A stretch of 42,767 nt of DNA from Gammaproteobacteria bacterium (GCA_025357915.1 JANYLH010000042.1:1-42767), one strand, 5' to 3'. Positions 1 to 8,848 are shown, counted from the first letter of the stretch. Made by a program: numbers and translations. Notes: generated by a model from the letters alone, not told the origin.

Positions 1-770
1 ACCGCGGCGCCGGCGCCGTGTTCCGCAACATTCCCTCCACGATCCTCAGCCTCGATGAGCTGCAGGCGCCCAAGATCTTCCGCGACCTGTGCATGCTGCC
101 GCGCGGGCTGGTGCTGGTGACCGGGCCCACCGGTTCGGGCAAGTCCACCACGCTCGCGGGCATGGTCGATCACTGCAACGAAAACCGCCCTGATCACATC
201 ATCACCATCGAAGACCCGATCGAGTTCGTGCACGAGTGCAAGCGGTGCCTGATCAACCAGCGCGAGGTCAAGCGCGACACGCTCGGCTTCAGCGAAGCGC
301 TGCGCTCGGCGTTGCGCGAAGACCCGGATATCGTCCTGGTCGGCGAAATGCGCGACCTGGAGACCATCCGCCTGGCGCTGACCGCCGCCGAGACCGGCCA
401 CCTGGTGTTCGGCACGCTCCACACCAGCTCGGCCGCCAAGACCATCGACCGCATCGTCGACGTGTTCCCGGGCGAGGAAAAGGAGATGGTGCGTTCGATG
501 CTGTCCGAGTCGCTCCGTGCCGTCATCTCGCAGACCCTGCTCAAGCGCACCGGCGGCGGCCGCATCGCCGCGCACGAAATCATGATCGGCACGCCGGCGA
601 TCCGCAACCTGATCCGCGAGGGCAAGATCGCGCAGATGTACTCGTCGATCCAGACCGGCGGCGCCACCGGCATGCAGACGCTCGATCAGTGCCTCGCCGA
701 GATGGTCAGCAAGGGTCAGGTCAGCAAGGAAGAGGCGCGCTACAAGGCCCAGAACAAGGACGCGCTCTAA
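1..770 (+). CDS. pilT: Type IV pilus retraction ATPase PilT (5' end cut by window)
   Basis: Hexameric cytoplasmic ATPase that depolymerises type IV pili and so powers twitching motility. The reading frame is open from the first codon in the window and GTG at 18 is internal, because the codons before it read R-G-A-G-A, the normal PilT sequence ahead of V-F-R-x-I-P. About 90 N-terminal residues lie upstream. Visible are the Walker A motif GPTGSGKST (lysine codon 141-143), the ASP-box/Walker B region around 'EDPDIVLVGEMRD', and the His box 'TGHLVFGTLHT'. The C-terminal motif AIRNLIREGK, known to be needed for PilT retraction, is intact. That motif identifies this gene as true PilT; the two ATPases downstream lack it. 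The stop is TAA, 12 bases before the next start, so it is almost certainly cotranscribed with pilU. Confidence 0.95.
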   Translation, partial: RGAGAVFRNIPSTILSLDELQAPKIFRDLCMLPRGLVLVTGPTGSGKSTTLAGMVDHCNENRPDHIITIEDPIEFVHECKRCLINQREVKRDTLGFSEALRSALREDPDIVLVGEMRDLETIRLALTAAETGHLVFGTLHTSSAAKTIDRIVDVFPGEEKEMVRSMLSESLRAVISQTLLKRTGGGRIAAHEIMIGTPAIRNLIREGKIAQMYSSIQTGGATGMQTLDQCLAEMVSKGQVSKEEARYKAQNKDAL

Positions 771-782
771 GCGAGGTGGCCT

Positions 783-1940
783 GTGGACCGCGAACAAGCC
801 ATCAAGCTGATGCAGGACCTGCTCCGCCGTGTCGTGGAGCGGGTCGCATCCGACCTGTTCATCACCGCCGGTTTCCCGCCGGCCATCAAGGTGGATGGCG
901 AGATCCGCCCGCAGATGGACCGGGCGCTGAGCCCCGAGCAGTCGGCGGTGCTGGTGCGCTCGCTCATGAGCGACCGGCAGTCGAAGGAATTCGACGCCAC
1001 CAAGGAATGTAATTTCGCGATCGCGCCCCCTGGCATCGGACGCTTCCGCGTCAGCGCCTTCGTGCAGCAGGGCTGCACCGGCTGCGTCATTCGCCTCATC
1101 AACGCCAAGATCCCGACCTTCGAGGAGCTCGACCTGCCGCCGATTCTGCGGGAAGTCGTGCTTTCCAAGCGTGGCCTGGTGCTGGTGGTCGGCGGCACGG
1201 GCTCGGGCAAGAGCACCACGCTCGCCTCGATGATCGGCTACCGCAACGAGAAGACCCGCGGCCACATCGTCACCATCGAAGACCCGGTGGAATACGTGCA
1301 TCCGCACAAGGGTTGCGTCATTACCCATCGCGAAGTCGGCGTGGACACCGATACCTGGCAGGCGGCGCTGAAGAACACGCTGCGCCAGGCACCCGATGTG
1401 ATCCTGATCGGCGAGATCCGCGACCGCGAGACCATGGAGTACGGCATCCAGTTCGCCGAGACCGGCCACCTGGTGCTGGCCACGCTCCACGCCAACAGTT
1501 CCAACCAGGCGCTCGATCGGATCATCAACTTCTTCAGCTCGGACCGCCGCGAGCAGTTGCTCATGGACATGTCGCTGAACATCCGGGCGATGATCTCGCA
1601 GCGGCTGATTCCGCGCGAATCGGGCACCGGCCGCATCGCCGCGATGGAGATCATGCTCAACTCGCCGCTGATCCAGGATCTCATCTTCCGGGGCGAGGTT
1701 TCCAAGATCAAGGAAGTCATGGGCCGCTCGACGCGCCTGGGGATGAACACTTTTGATCAGGCGCTGTTCGAACTGTACGAGAAGGGCATGATTTCCTACG
1801 AAGACGCGCTGCGCAACGCCGATTCGAAGAACGAGCTGCGCCTGCGGGTCAAGCTCGAGAGCAAGCGCGACAACAAGCCGGTCGAGGGCGATGGCGACCT
1901 GTCGATCCTCGATGAGGAAGCCGAGGGACGCAGCCTCTAG
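783..1940 (+). CDS. pilU: PilT-dependent retraction ATPase PilU
   Basis: 385-residue paralogue of PilT that supports forceful retraction in partnership with PilT. It has an N-terminal PAS-like domain (about 1-110, 'SDLFITAGFPPAIKVDGEI'), Walker A GGTGSGKST (Lys143), Walker B 'DVILIGEIRD' and the His box 'TGHLVLATLHA'. Where PilT has AIRNLIREGK, this protein has 'LIQDLIFRGEV', which is PilU-like. The C-terminal acidic tail (about 365-385) extends beyond PilT, as in known PilU. The start is GTG, chosen because GAGG at 774-777 sits five bases upstream and the gap to pilT is only 12 bases. The downstream ATPase follows after 17 bases, so the three genes look like one operon. Confidence 0.9.
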   Translation: MDREQAIKLMQDLLRRVVERVASDLFITAGFPPAIKVDGEIRPQMDRALSPEQSAVLVRSLMSDRQSKEFDATKECNFAIAPPGIGRFRVSAFVQQGCTGCVIRLINAKIPTFEELDLPPILREVVLSKRGLVLVVGGTGSGKSTTLASMIGYRNEKTRGHIVTIEDPVEYVHPHKGCVITHREVGVDTDTWQAALKNTLRQAPDVILIGEIRDRETMEYGIQFAETGHLVLATLHANSSNQALDRIINFFSSDRREQLLMDMSLNIRAMISQRLIPRESGTGRIAAMEIMLNSPLIQDLIFRGEVSKIKEVMGRSTRLGMNTFDQALFELYEKGMISYEDALRNADSKNELRLRVKLESKRDNKPVEGDGDLSILDEEAEGRSL

Positions 1941-1957
1941 GGGGCTGATTACCCAAC

Positions 1958-3064
1958 ATGAGTGATGTTGCCGATCTCAAGATCACGAGCAGCGGCCCGC
2001 AGCCGGTGCTCAACACCAAGCCGCTGTTCATGCTGATGGTCGAGCGCCACGCCTCCGACCTGTTCTTCACCTGCAACGCCCCGATCAAGATCAAGATCGA
2101 GGGGCAGATCATGCCCGTCAACAAGCAGGTGCTGTCGCCGGACGCCGTGCGCTCCGCGGCCTTCGGCATGATGACGCCTGAGCAGATCGAGTATTTCCAG
2201 CGCGAGTTGGAGATCGATTTCGCGATCTCGGAACCCGGCCTCGGGCGTTTCCGTGTAGCCGTGTTCTACCAGCGCGGCTACCCCGCGATGGTGCTGCGCT
2301 ACATCACCGCTGACATGCCCAAGCTCGACCAGCTCGGGCTCCCGGATGCGTTGCGCGAACTGACCATGTTGCGCCGCGGGCTGATCCTCATGGTCGGCGC
2401 CACGGGTTCCGGCAAGTCGACCACGCTGGCGGCGATGATCAACCACCGCAATGACACCGGCTCCGACCATATCGTCACGATCGAGGACCCGATCGAATTC
2501 CTGCACACCAACAAGCGCTCGATTATCAACCAGCGCGAAGTGGGCCTCGACACCAAGAGCTACGAGCGCGCGCTGCGCGGGGTGATGCGGGCGGCGCCGG
2601 ATGTGATCCTGATCGGCGAGGTGCGTGACCGCGAGAGCATGATGGCAGCCATCAGCCTGGCGGGCACCGGGCATTTGGTGCTCTCGACCCTGCACGCCAA
2701 CAACTGCGCCGAAACGCTCGATCGCATCATCAACATGTTCCCGCACGACCAGCACAAGCAGGTGACCCTCGACCTGTCGCAGTATCTGCGGGCGGTGCTG
2801 GCGCAGCGCCTGGTGCTGGGCAAGGACCAGCGGCGCGTGGCTGCGGTGGAGGTGATGCTCAACACCCCGCACATCGCCGAGCTGGTGAAGCGGGGCGACG
2901 TCATCGGCATCAAGGAAGCCATCCAGCTTAGCAGCGAGCGCGGCATCCAGAGCTTTGATATCGCGCTGCTCAAGCTCTACAAGGACGGGCGCATTACGCT
3001 CGAGGAAGCGCTCAGCAACGCCGATTCACGGAGCAACCTCGAGACCAAGATCAATTTTGGCTGA
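1958..3064 (+). CDS. Third PilT/PilU-family ATPase (PilU-like paralogue)
   Basis: 368-residue secretion-type ATPase of the PilT/PilU family. It carries a PAS-like N-terminal domain ('SDLFFTCNAPIKIKIEGQI'), Walker A GATGSGKST (Lys153), Walker B 'DVILIGEVRD', His box 'TGHLVLSTLHA' and catalytic residues that look complete. The retraction motif of PilT is replaced by 'HIAELVKRGDV', so it groups by eye with PilU. It differs from PilU throughout and is not a recent tandem copy. It probably assembles as a hexamer at the pilus base and may depend on PilT, but this is inferred from family. The start has a weak GGGGG ribosome site at 1941-1945. It ends the operon, with a hairpin terminator 20 bases after the stop. 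Most type IV pilus systems have only pilT and pilU at this locus. Confidence 0.85.
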   Translation: MSDVADLKITSSGPQPVLNTKPLFMLMVERHASDLFFTCNAPIKIKIEGQIMPVNKQVLSPDAVRSAAFGMMTPEQIEYFQRELEIDFAISEPGLGRFRVAVFYQRGYPAMVLRYITADMPKLDQLGLPDALRELTMLRRGLILMVGATGSGKSTTLAAMINHRNDTGSDHIVTIEDPIEFLHTNKRSIINQREVGLDTKSYERALRGVMRAAPDVILIGEVRDRESMMAAISLAGTGHLVLSTLHANNCAETLDRIINMFPHDQHKQVTLDLSQYLRAVLAQRLVLGKDQRRVAAVEVMLNTPHIAELVKRGDVIGIKEAIQLSSERGIQSFDIALLKLYKDGRITLEEALSNADSRSNLETKINFG

Positions 3065-3083
3065 ACAGACCGCGGCCAAAAAA

Positions 3084-3106
3084 AAGCCCGGGTTGACCCC
3101 GGGCTT
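3084..3106. terminator. Bidirectional intrinsic terminator
   Basis: A perfect nine-base stem AAGCCCGGG (3084-3092) and CCCGGGCTT (3098-3106) closes a five-base loop. On the plus strand it is followed by TCTTT. On the minus strand it is followed by a run of T (the A-run at 3078-3085). It lies between the convergent third ATPase gene and the RRM gene and should stop both. Confidence 0.85.
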
Positions 3107-3137
3107 CTTTCACACCTTGGTAGTGCAGGTGTCGGTG

Positions 3138-3515
3138 TTACCAGCGACCGCCGCCGCCGCCACCACCACCGCCAGTGCCGCCACCGCCACCACCGCGATA
3201 GCCGCCGCCGCCGCCACCACCACCGCCGCCACCGCCGCGATAGCCGCCGCCGCCGCCACCACCGCCCGTGCGCGGCTTGTCCTGTGCCTCATTGACACGC
3301 AACGGCCGACCGCCCAGGTCCTTGCCGTTCAGGTTCTGGATCGCCCGGGCCGAATCGGCCTGGCTCATTTCCACGAACCCGAAACCGCGCGGCCGGCCGG
3401 TCTCACGATCGGTCGGGAGCGACACGGACTCGACCGTGCCGTGCTCGGAGAACAGGGTGCGGACTTCCGCTTCCGTCGCAGTGAAGGGCAGGTTGCCCAC
3501 GTAAATCTTGGCCAT
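3138..3515 (-). CDS. Glycine-rich RRM RNA-binding protein
   Basis: 125-residue single-RRM protein. The N-terminal 80 residues are a canonical RNA recognition motif with RNP2 IYVGNL (4-9) and RNP1 RGFGFVEM (43-50). Residues 84-125 are almost pure glycine broken by YR and T and ending in RW. This resembles cyanobacterial and proteobacterial cold-inducible RNA-binding proteins, which bind single-stranded RNA and are often induced by cold. An RNA-chaperone role is family knowledge, not shown here. The ATG at 3515 has a GGAGAGAG ribosome site seven bases upstream. The Gly tail is encoded by near-repetitive GGC/GGT codons, so its length may vary between strains. It is transcribed alone and shares a terminator with the pilus ATPase operon. 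Confidence 0.9.
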   Translation of the reverse strand: MAKIYVGNLPFTATEAEVRTLFSEHGTVESVSLPTDRETGRPRGFGFVEMSQADSARAIQNLNGKDLGGRPLRVNEAQDKPRTGGGGGGGGYRGGGGGGGGGGGGYRGGGGGGTGGGGGGGGGRW

Positions 3516-3775
3516 AAATAGACTCTCTCCAAACTCAAAACAGGCCGGCCGCTATTTATATGCAGACCGCGCCTCTATTACACGGCAGGAACTCGGAAGA
3601 GGTCAGAGGAGATCGTCTCCAGCGGGCCATCGAACCAATGATCCTGTCACCTGATCGAGGAAGTTCGGCTCGGGCTCATGGCGCCAAATGAGGCGCGCTG
3701 GGCGATACACGGACATAGACGATCGGTGGGCAGTCTACCACAGGCGGCCAGGCATTGCTGCGGGACCGGTTTCAG

Positions 3776-3793
3776 GCACGCCCGGCGGCGTGC
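3776..3793 (-). terminator. Possible hairpin terminator after the small-gene operon
   Basis: A seven-base stem GCACGCC (3776-3782) and GGCGTGC (3787-3793) with loop CGGC sits 20 bases beyond the stop at 3814. No U-run follows, so termination is only suggested. The rest of 3516-3813 holds no convincing gene. It should contain the promoter of the RRM gene; the AT-rich TATAAA-like patch near 3555 on the minus strand is the best candidate. Confidence 0.3.
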
Positions 3794-3813
3794 TGGCAGG
3801 CGAGGCCGGGGAT

Positions 3814-4158
3814 CTAGCCGGAGATGCCCGGGGGCGAGGCGGTTTCCGGGTCGACCGGCTGGGCAGCGGGCTGTACGGCCGGGGGGTGGGCCCGGTTGTG
3901 CTGTTCGGCCTGCACCTGGGCCATCGTCAGCCCGGTCTGAGCGGCGATGACGCCAAGCAGGCGATGCTCGGCGTCCAGCGGCATGGTGATCTCGTGCAGC
4001 CGTTCCCATATGCGGATGCGCAGGTCGGGCGAATTGATGGTCGAGGCCTGCTCGACCAGTTCGCGCTGGCGCACCTCGGCGGCCTCGGCCTGGCGGCGCG
4101 CGATACGGGCGCGGAAATCGGCATTCGGTTCGCCGGCAAACGGCAGGTGTTCGAGCAT
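3814..4158 (-). CDS. Hypothetical protein, helical
   Basis: I do not recognise a named family. About 114 residues if it starts at the ATG at 4158, which has AGGA eight bases upstream. A longer reading from TTG at 4206 would add 16 residues and overlap the preceding gene by 23 bases, which seems less likely. The protein is soluble, mostly predicted helix, with a charged segment (RARIARRQAEAAEVRQREL), a central 'RIRIWERLHEITMPLDAEH' stretch and a Pro/Ala-rich tail. No cysteines or membrane segment are present. It is the last gene of a three-gene minus-strand cluster with 4184-4591 and 4588-4773. The first two genes are coupled by a stop/start overlap, so the three probably share a transcript. 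Confidence 0.6.
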   Translation of the reverse strand: MLEHLPFAGEPNADFRARIARRQAEAAEVRQRELVEQASTINSPDLRIRIWERLHEITMPLDAEHRLLGVIAAQTGLTMAQVQAEQHNRAHPPAVQPAAQPVDPETASPPGISG

Positions 4159-4183
4159 GGTGGGCATCCTGGCCGTAGTGGTT

Positions 4184-4591
4184 TCAGTCTGAGCGGACGA
4201 TGACAAGGCGCCAGTTCAGCGCCATGGGGCAGGGCGTCGCGGTGGCGCGCTCCCGGAAATGCACGCCCTCGCAACCCATGCGCCCGGAGGCGGTGCGGGC
4301 GGAGGGGCGTTTTACTTCCGCCAGCTCGGCGACGCTGGCGCTGAGATCGAATTCACCGTCGCATTCCGAGCAAGGGCAGGCGAAGCGGAAGAAAGCGCGC
4401 GCCGGCGGATAGAAACTGTGCGACTGCGGGGACGGGGGTGGCCGGCTGCTGCCCGCGAACGTAAGGTCGATCTGCAGTTTTGCGATCGTCGCGTAGCGGC
4501 TGCGCATCGCCGGCGCCTGCAGGCGATCGTTCTGCCGCCCGGCGCGGCGTTGCTCGCCAAAGGTGGGCACTTTGCGTGAAGTGAGCTTCAT
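4184..4591 (-). CDS. Hypothetical protein with clustered cysteines
   Basis: 135 residues, no recognised family. The N-terminal third is basic. The middle carries CxCxxC (Cys72, Cys74, Cys77), followed by Cys107 and Cys121, a spacing compatible with a zinc-ribbon or another metal site (inference). The C-terminus 'CPMALNWRLVIVRSD' looks like a closing beta strand. The ATG at 4591 overlaps the TGA of the upstream gene (ATGA), indicating translational coupling. No signal peptide or membrane segment is seen. The composition fits the genome and the Cys pattern argues that it is a real gene and not an antisense shadow. Confidence 0.6.
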   Translation of the reverse strand: MKLTSRKVPTFGEQRRAGRQNDRLQAPAMRSRYATIAKLQIDLTFAGSSRPPPSPQSHSFYPPARAFFRFACPCSECDGEFDLSASVAELAEVKRPSARTASGRMGCEGVHFRERATATPCPMALNWRLVIVRSD

Positions 4592-4773
4592 GTTTCGGCC
4601 TGCGCTGGGCTGACGTCGGGCGGCAGCGTCGCGGCGTCATCGGCCGGGGACGCCACGACGTTCCCGTCGGCGTCGGTCCGTGCGGCCAGCCGGCGATTTT
4701 GCTTCTCGGCCTGCCGGAGCTTGCGGGCCTGTTCCTTCTGCTTCTTCTGATGACGGTAATTGGGCTTGGCCAA
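4588..4773 (-). CDS. Small basic hypothetical protein
   Basis: About 61 residues, starting at TTG 4773, where AGGTGG lies eight bases upstream. The mature reading is then MAKPNYRHQKKQKEQ..., which matches my recollection of a widespread small proteobacterial family beginning MAKPNY and continuing with Lys/Arg/Gln-rich helix. A GTG at 4785 in the same frame would add four residues. Residues 5-35 are strongly basic and helical and the tail is acidic and disordered. Nucleic-acid binding is possible but unproven. It is the first gene of a coupled three-gene minus-strand cluster. Confidence 0.6.
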   Translation of the reverse strand: MAKPNYRHQKKQKEQARKLRQAEKQNRRLAARTDADGNVVASPADDAATLPPDVSPAQAET

Positions 4774-4976
4774 GTTCTGTTCCACCTGGAATGCAAGGGA
4801 GATGCGGCGGCTGCCGGCTACTGAAAGCTGGGCTGGTCCGCACGCGAAGATGTGCGGCTGGCCTCATTCCGGAGGCAGTCGCAGTGCAACAGCATAGCAC
4901 AAAGGGGGGGTCCCCGGCGGCCAAATGCGCGCTGCTGCCGGCGGCCGCAGCAGCGCTGTGCATGTCTGCGCAGGCC

Positions 4977-5890
4977 TCAAGCGGGCTGCGGGAACACGCT
5001 CTGCGCCTCGAACACGGGGCCATCGACGCAGACGCGCTTCATCGCCGGGCCAGCGCTGGTGTGCACTTCGACGGCGCAACCGGCGCACCCGCCCACCGCG
5101 CAGGCCATGTATTCCTCGAGCGAGACCTGGCAGGGCAAGGCGAATTGGCGCGCCAGCGCCGCCGTGGCCGCCAGCATTGGCGTCGGGCCGCAGGCGAATA
5201 TTTCCACTGCGGCGCGTTCCGCGGCCGTCAGCGCCGCGAGCCAGCGCGAGGCAAGCTCGGTGACATGGCCGCTGTAGCAGCCGGCGTAGCCGGCGTTGCT
5301 GGCCAGTCGCGAGGGCACGCCCCATTCGTCGAGCAGCGGCATGCAGGCGATCGCCTCGTCGGGCGCGGCGGGCACCAGGATGCGCGAGGGGCGGGCGCGG
5401 AACGGGAACGGAATCTCCGAACCCATCAGCACCAGTGGCTTCCACGTCGTGCGCTGGTCGGATAGCAGGCGCTCGGCCAGGAACACCAGCGGCGGGATGC
5501 CCACGCCGCCGCCGATCGCCAGCACGCGCGGACGCTCCGGATGGAGTGTGAACCCGTGTCCGATCGGGCCCATCAGGTTCAGCGTAGCGCCTGCCTGATG
5601 CGCGGCGAGCGCGGCGGTGCCTGTGCCCACGACCTTGAAGAGCACCTCGATCCAGCCCGACTCCGCATTGGCGCGCATGATCGACAGTGGCCGTCGCATC
5701 GGCAGCGCGGCGTCGCACCGCAGGTGCACGAAGCTGCCGGGCGTGGCGTGGCGCGCGGTCTGCGGCGCGGCGATGCGCAGGATGTGCTGCCGGGCTTCGC
5801 ACACCGTGTGCTGCAGGATCGCGCCGTCCTCGACGTGGATCGTGCCGCGGTGCGCGCGCGGCGGGGCGCTCGCCGCGGCGGCGGCTGCGC

Positions 5891-5894
<4 letters not shown>
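4977..5894 (-). CDS. pyrK: PyrK-type dihydroorotate dehydrogenase electron transfer subunit
   Basis: 305-residue flavoprotein of the ferredoxin-reductase superfamily. In class 1B dihydroorotate dehydrogenases PyrK carries FAD and a [2Fe-2S] cluster and passes electrons from PyrD to NAD+. Visible are the FAD-binding RRPLSI motif (about residues 67-72), the nucleotide-binding 'LAIGGGVGIPPLVFLAE', 'IFACGPTPML', and the C-terminal cluster ligands in 'EEYMACAVGGCAGCAVEV' with a fourth Cys in 'KRVCVDGPVF' (C-x4-C-x2-C-x15-C). Its ATG overlaps the stop of pyrB (ATGA), tying it to pyrimidine synthesis. No pyrD is in the window. Class 1B enzymes are unusual in gammaproteobacteria, so it could serve another dehydrogenase. 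It is the last gene of the gshB-to-pyrK operon. Confidence 0.85.
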
Positions 5895-6853
<959 letters not shown>

Positions 6854-6871
6854 GCGCTCAACTTCATGTGT

Positions 6872-7303
6872 TCAACTCTCCCCGTGCAGCCAGCGCTCGA
6901 GAATGATGGCGGCAGCCAGGCTGTCGATATCGGCGCGCCGCACGCGCCGCCGGCGCGTACCCGCCGCGCGGCGCTCCTTCAGCGAGGCGGCCGCCTCCTG
7001 CGAGGAGAACCGCTCGTCGACGCGCGCAACCGGCAACCCCGAGCGCTGCTCCAGGGCGAGCGCGAAGGCCGTCGCGGCGCCAGCCAGGGCCCCGGCGCTG
7101 CCATCATCATTATAAGGGTAGCCCACCACCAGCTGCGCGGGCTGGTATTGGGCGAGCAGGCGATCGATGGCGTGCCAGTCGGGCCCGTGCTCGCCATTGG
7201 CCAGCGCGGTGAGGGGTGCGGCCGAGCGTGTGAGGGTGTCGCCGGAAGCGACGCCGATGCGGCGCAGGCCGAAATCAAAACTGAGCGCGACGGCGCCGTT
7301 CAG
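6872..7303 (-). CDS. ruvX: RuvX/YqgF family putative Holliday junction resolvase, CTG start
   Basis: 143-residue RNase H-fold protein implicated in 16S rRNA 5'-end processing and recombination. The core 'LSFDFGLRRIGVAS' (Asp10), 'VVGYPYNDDG', 'VDERFSSQEA' and the C-terminal 'DSLAAAIILERWL' reproduce the family pattern and catalytic acids. No ATG, GTG or TTG exists in frame near the expected N-terminus. CTG at 7301-7303 overlaps the yqgE stop as CTGA and gives a protein of normal length starting LNGAVALSFDFG. I therefore call CTG as the start, coupled to yqgE translation. The open frame extends back through yqgE (to 7774), but that part is an out-of-frame shadow of yqgE. Confidence 0.85.
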   Translation of the reverse strand: MNGAVALSFDFGLRRIGVASGDTLTRSAAPLTALANGEHGPDWHAIDRLLAQYQPAQLVVGYPYNDDGSAGALAGAATAFALALEQRSGLPVARVDERFSSQEAAASLKERRAAGTRRRRVRRADIDSLAAAIILERWLHGES

Positions 7304-7875
7304 GCGTGGCCCGCCACCAGGCTGACCCGCGAGCTGTGCACGCCGAGCATCTGCCAGGCAGCCTGCCAGCGCTGTTCGAAGGGTACGTCGTACACCAGCT
7401 GCTCGCTCATGGGCAGGGAGAGCCAGGCGTTGTCGAGGATCTCCTGCTCGAGCTGGCCCGGTTCCCAGCCGGCGTAGCCCAGCGCGATGAATGCGTCGCG
7501 CGGGCCTTCGCCGCGGGCAATCGCGGCCAGCACGTCGCGCGAAGTCGTGACCTGGATCTGATCGGAAATCCTGTGGGTGGAGTCCCACTCGCCGCCGGGG
7601 CGGTGCAGCACGAAGCCACGGTCGGTATGTACGGGTCCGCCGCGCAGCACCGGCTGCGACGCGATCGCCGCCTGCAGGGGGTCGAGCTTCATCTGCGCCA
7701 GCACGTCGCCGAGCTTCATCTCGAGCGGCTTGTTGAGCACGATGCCCAGGGCCCCCTTGTCGCTGTGTTCGCACACCAGGGTCACGCTGTGCGCAAAATC
7801 GCCATCGGCCAGCGACGGCATTGCGACCAGCAGGTTGTTGGCCAGGGAGGTGACCACGGAGTTGGAATCGGCCAT
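7300..7875 (-). CDS. yqgE: YqgE/AlgH family protein (UPF0301)
   Basis: 191 residues, the standard length of the YqgE/AlgH family. Conserved blocks include 'NNLLVAMPSLADGDFAHSV', 'GALGIVLNKP', 'VLRGGPVHTDRGFVLH' and 'ALGYAGWEPGQLEQEI'. The biochemical role is unsettled; the family was named from a regulator of alginate synthesis in Pseudomonas. It lies between tonB (31 bases upstream) and ruvX, the same order as in many gammaproteobacteria. The stop codon TGA provides the overlap with the unusual ruvX start. ATG at 7875 gives a start in line with homologues. Confidence 0.93.
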   Translation of the reverse strand: MADSNSVVTSLANNLLVAMPSLADGDFAHSVTLVCEHSDKGALGIVLNKPLEMKLGDVLAQMKLDPLQAAIASQPVLRGGPVHTDRGFVLHRPGGEWDSTHRISDQIQVTTSRDVLAAIARGEGPRDAFIALGYAGWEPGQLEQEILDNAWLSLPMSEQLVYDVPFEQRWQAAWQMLGVHSSRVSLVAGHA

Positions 7876-7906
7876 GGCTGCAGTATGGGGGCGCTTTCCG
7901 GCGCTC

Positions 7907-8848
7907 TCAAGGGTTCCCGGCGCTGTTCGCGCCGGTGGTCACGGTTCCGGTCCCCAGTTGGCCGCCAAAGAACTCCCACTGGTAGGCAAAGCGCAGTGCG
8001 TCATAGTCGCGGGCCAGCTCGCGTGGGAACGGTTCAAAGGGACTGGCCAGCTGCAGGATCAGCAGCGCCGCCTGGTCGATTTCCGCATGCCCGCTGCCAC
8101 GCCGGATGGTGGCCTCGATCAGCCGGCCATCGGCCCCGAGGGCTACCTCGATCACCGGGCTCCCGGAAAGGTCGGCGCGCCGCGCCGCGGAGGGGAAATT
8201 CAGGGTACCGACACGCTCCACCTTGCGCCGCCAGGCGTCGAGGTAGGGGGCGAGTCTGGAGGCCCGGGTATCCGGGCTGATCCAGCGGCCGGTTTTCGGG
8301 TCGCCGCGCAGCACGAGTTCCTGGGCGTCGCCGCGCCCGCGCCGCGCCACCTCACCGCTGTCGGCCTGCCGAGCCGCTGCCGCGGCGTCGTCACCAACCT
8401 GCCCGAGCCAGCGGATCACGGGCGCGGGTGCGCCGGTCGTGAGCGTGCGCTCCTCGCCCAGCGTGCCGCCGGCAGGTACGGTTTGCGCAGATTTCCCGTG
8501 TTCGCTGGCGGTGTCGTGCGCGGATGCGGCTGCGAGTTGCGCCTCCGGGCTCCCGGTCGCGAGCGTGCGCGTGTTGCCGGCGCCCAGCTGCGTGCGCTGC
8601 GCCAGATAAGTTGCCTGGTCATTGCGGCTCGCCTCGGGCAGGTCTTCGCTCACCAGCAGCACTTCCATGCCCGGTGCCTCTGGCAGTGTGCCGCCGGCGC
8701 TGAAGCTCAGGCCGAGGATCACGATGGCGTGGGCGATTGCCGCCATGAACAGCATGCTCATCAGGCGCTCGCGCACCGGGGCGCCCCCTTCGCCCGGGCT
8801 GGCCAGGCCCTGCGGCGTCATGCGCCGTTCCCGGGCCACCGTGTTCAC
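7907..8848 (-). CDS. TonB-family energy transducer
   Basis: 313 residues. A single membrane anchor (about 29-50, 'LMSMLFMAAIAHAIVILGLS') is followed by an Ala/Gly-rich periplasmic linker and a C-terminal TonB-like domain (about 210-295, 'YLDAWRRKVERVGTLNFP', 'GSPVIEVALGADGRLIEATI'). TonB proteins couple the proton-motive force to outer-membrane receptors. This gene occupies the position of P. aeruginosa tonB3, which lies between gshB and yqgE and is required for twitching, so a role in pilus function is plausible (inference from gene order). The linker lacks the Pro-Glu/Pro-Lys repeats of classical TonB. The ATG overlaps the gshB stop by four bases. Confidence 0.8.
   Translation of the reverse strand: MNTVARERRMTPQGLASPGEGGAPVRERLMSMLFMAAIAHAIVILGLSFSAGGTLPEAPGMEVLLVSEDLPEASRNDQATYLAQRTQLGAGNTRTLATGSPEAQLAAASAHDTASEHGKSAQTVPAGGTLGEERTLTTGAPAPVIRWLGQVGDDAAAAARQADSGEVARRGRGDAQELVLRGDPKTGRWISPDTRASRLAPYLDAWRRKVERVGTLNFPSAARRADLSGSPVIEVALGADGRLIEATIRRGSGHAEIDQAALLILQLASPFEPFPRELARDYDALRFAYQWEFFGGQLGTGTVTTGANSAGNP

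Noticed and set aside
3141..3265. Repeat-like ccgccgccacc tract resembling a microsatellite or CRISPR-like array
   Set aside because: It is the glycine-codon tail of the RRM protein. There are no equal spacers or repeat units of CRISPR type.
6872..7774. A 300-residue RuvX with a long N-terminal extension
   Set aside because: The extension is the yqgE sequence read in another frame. The conserved protein begins near 7303.
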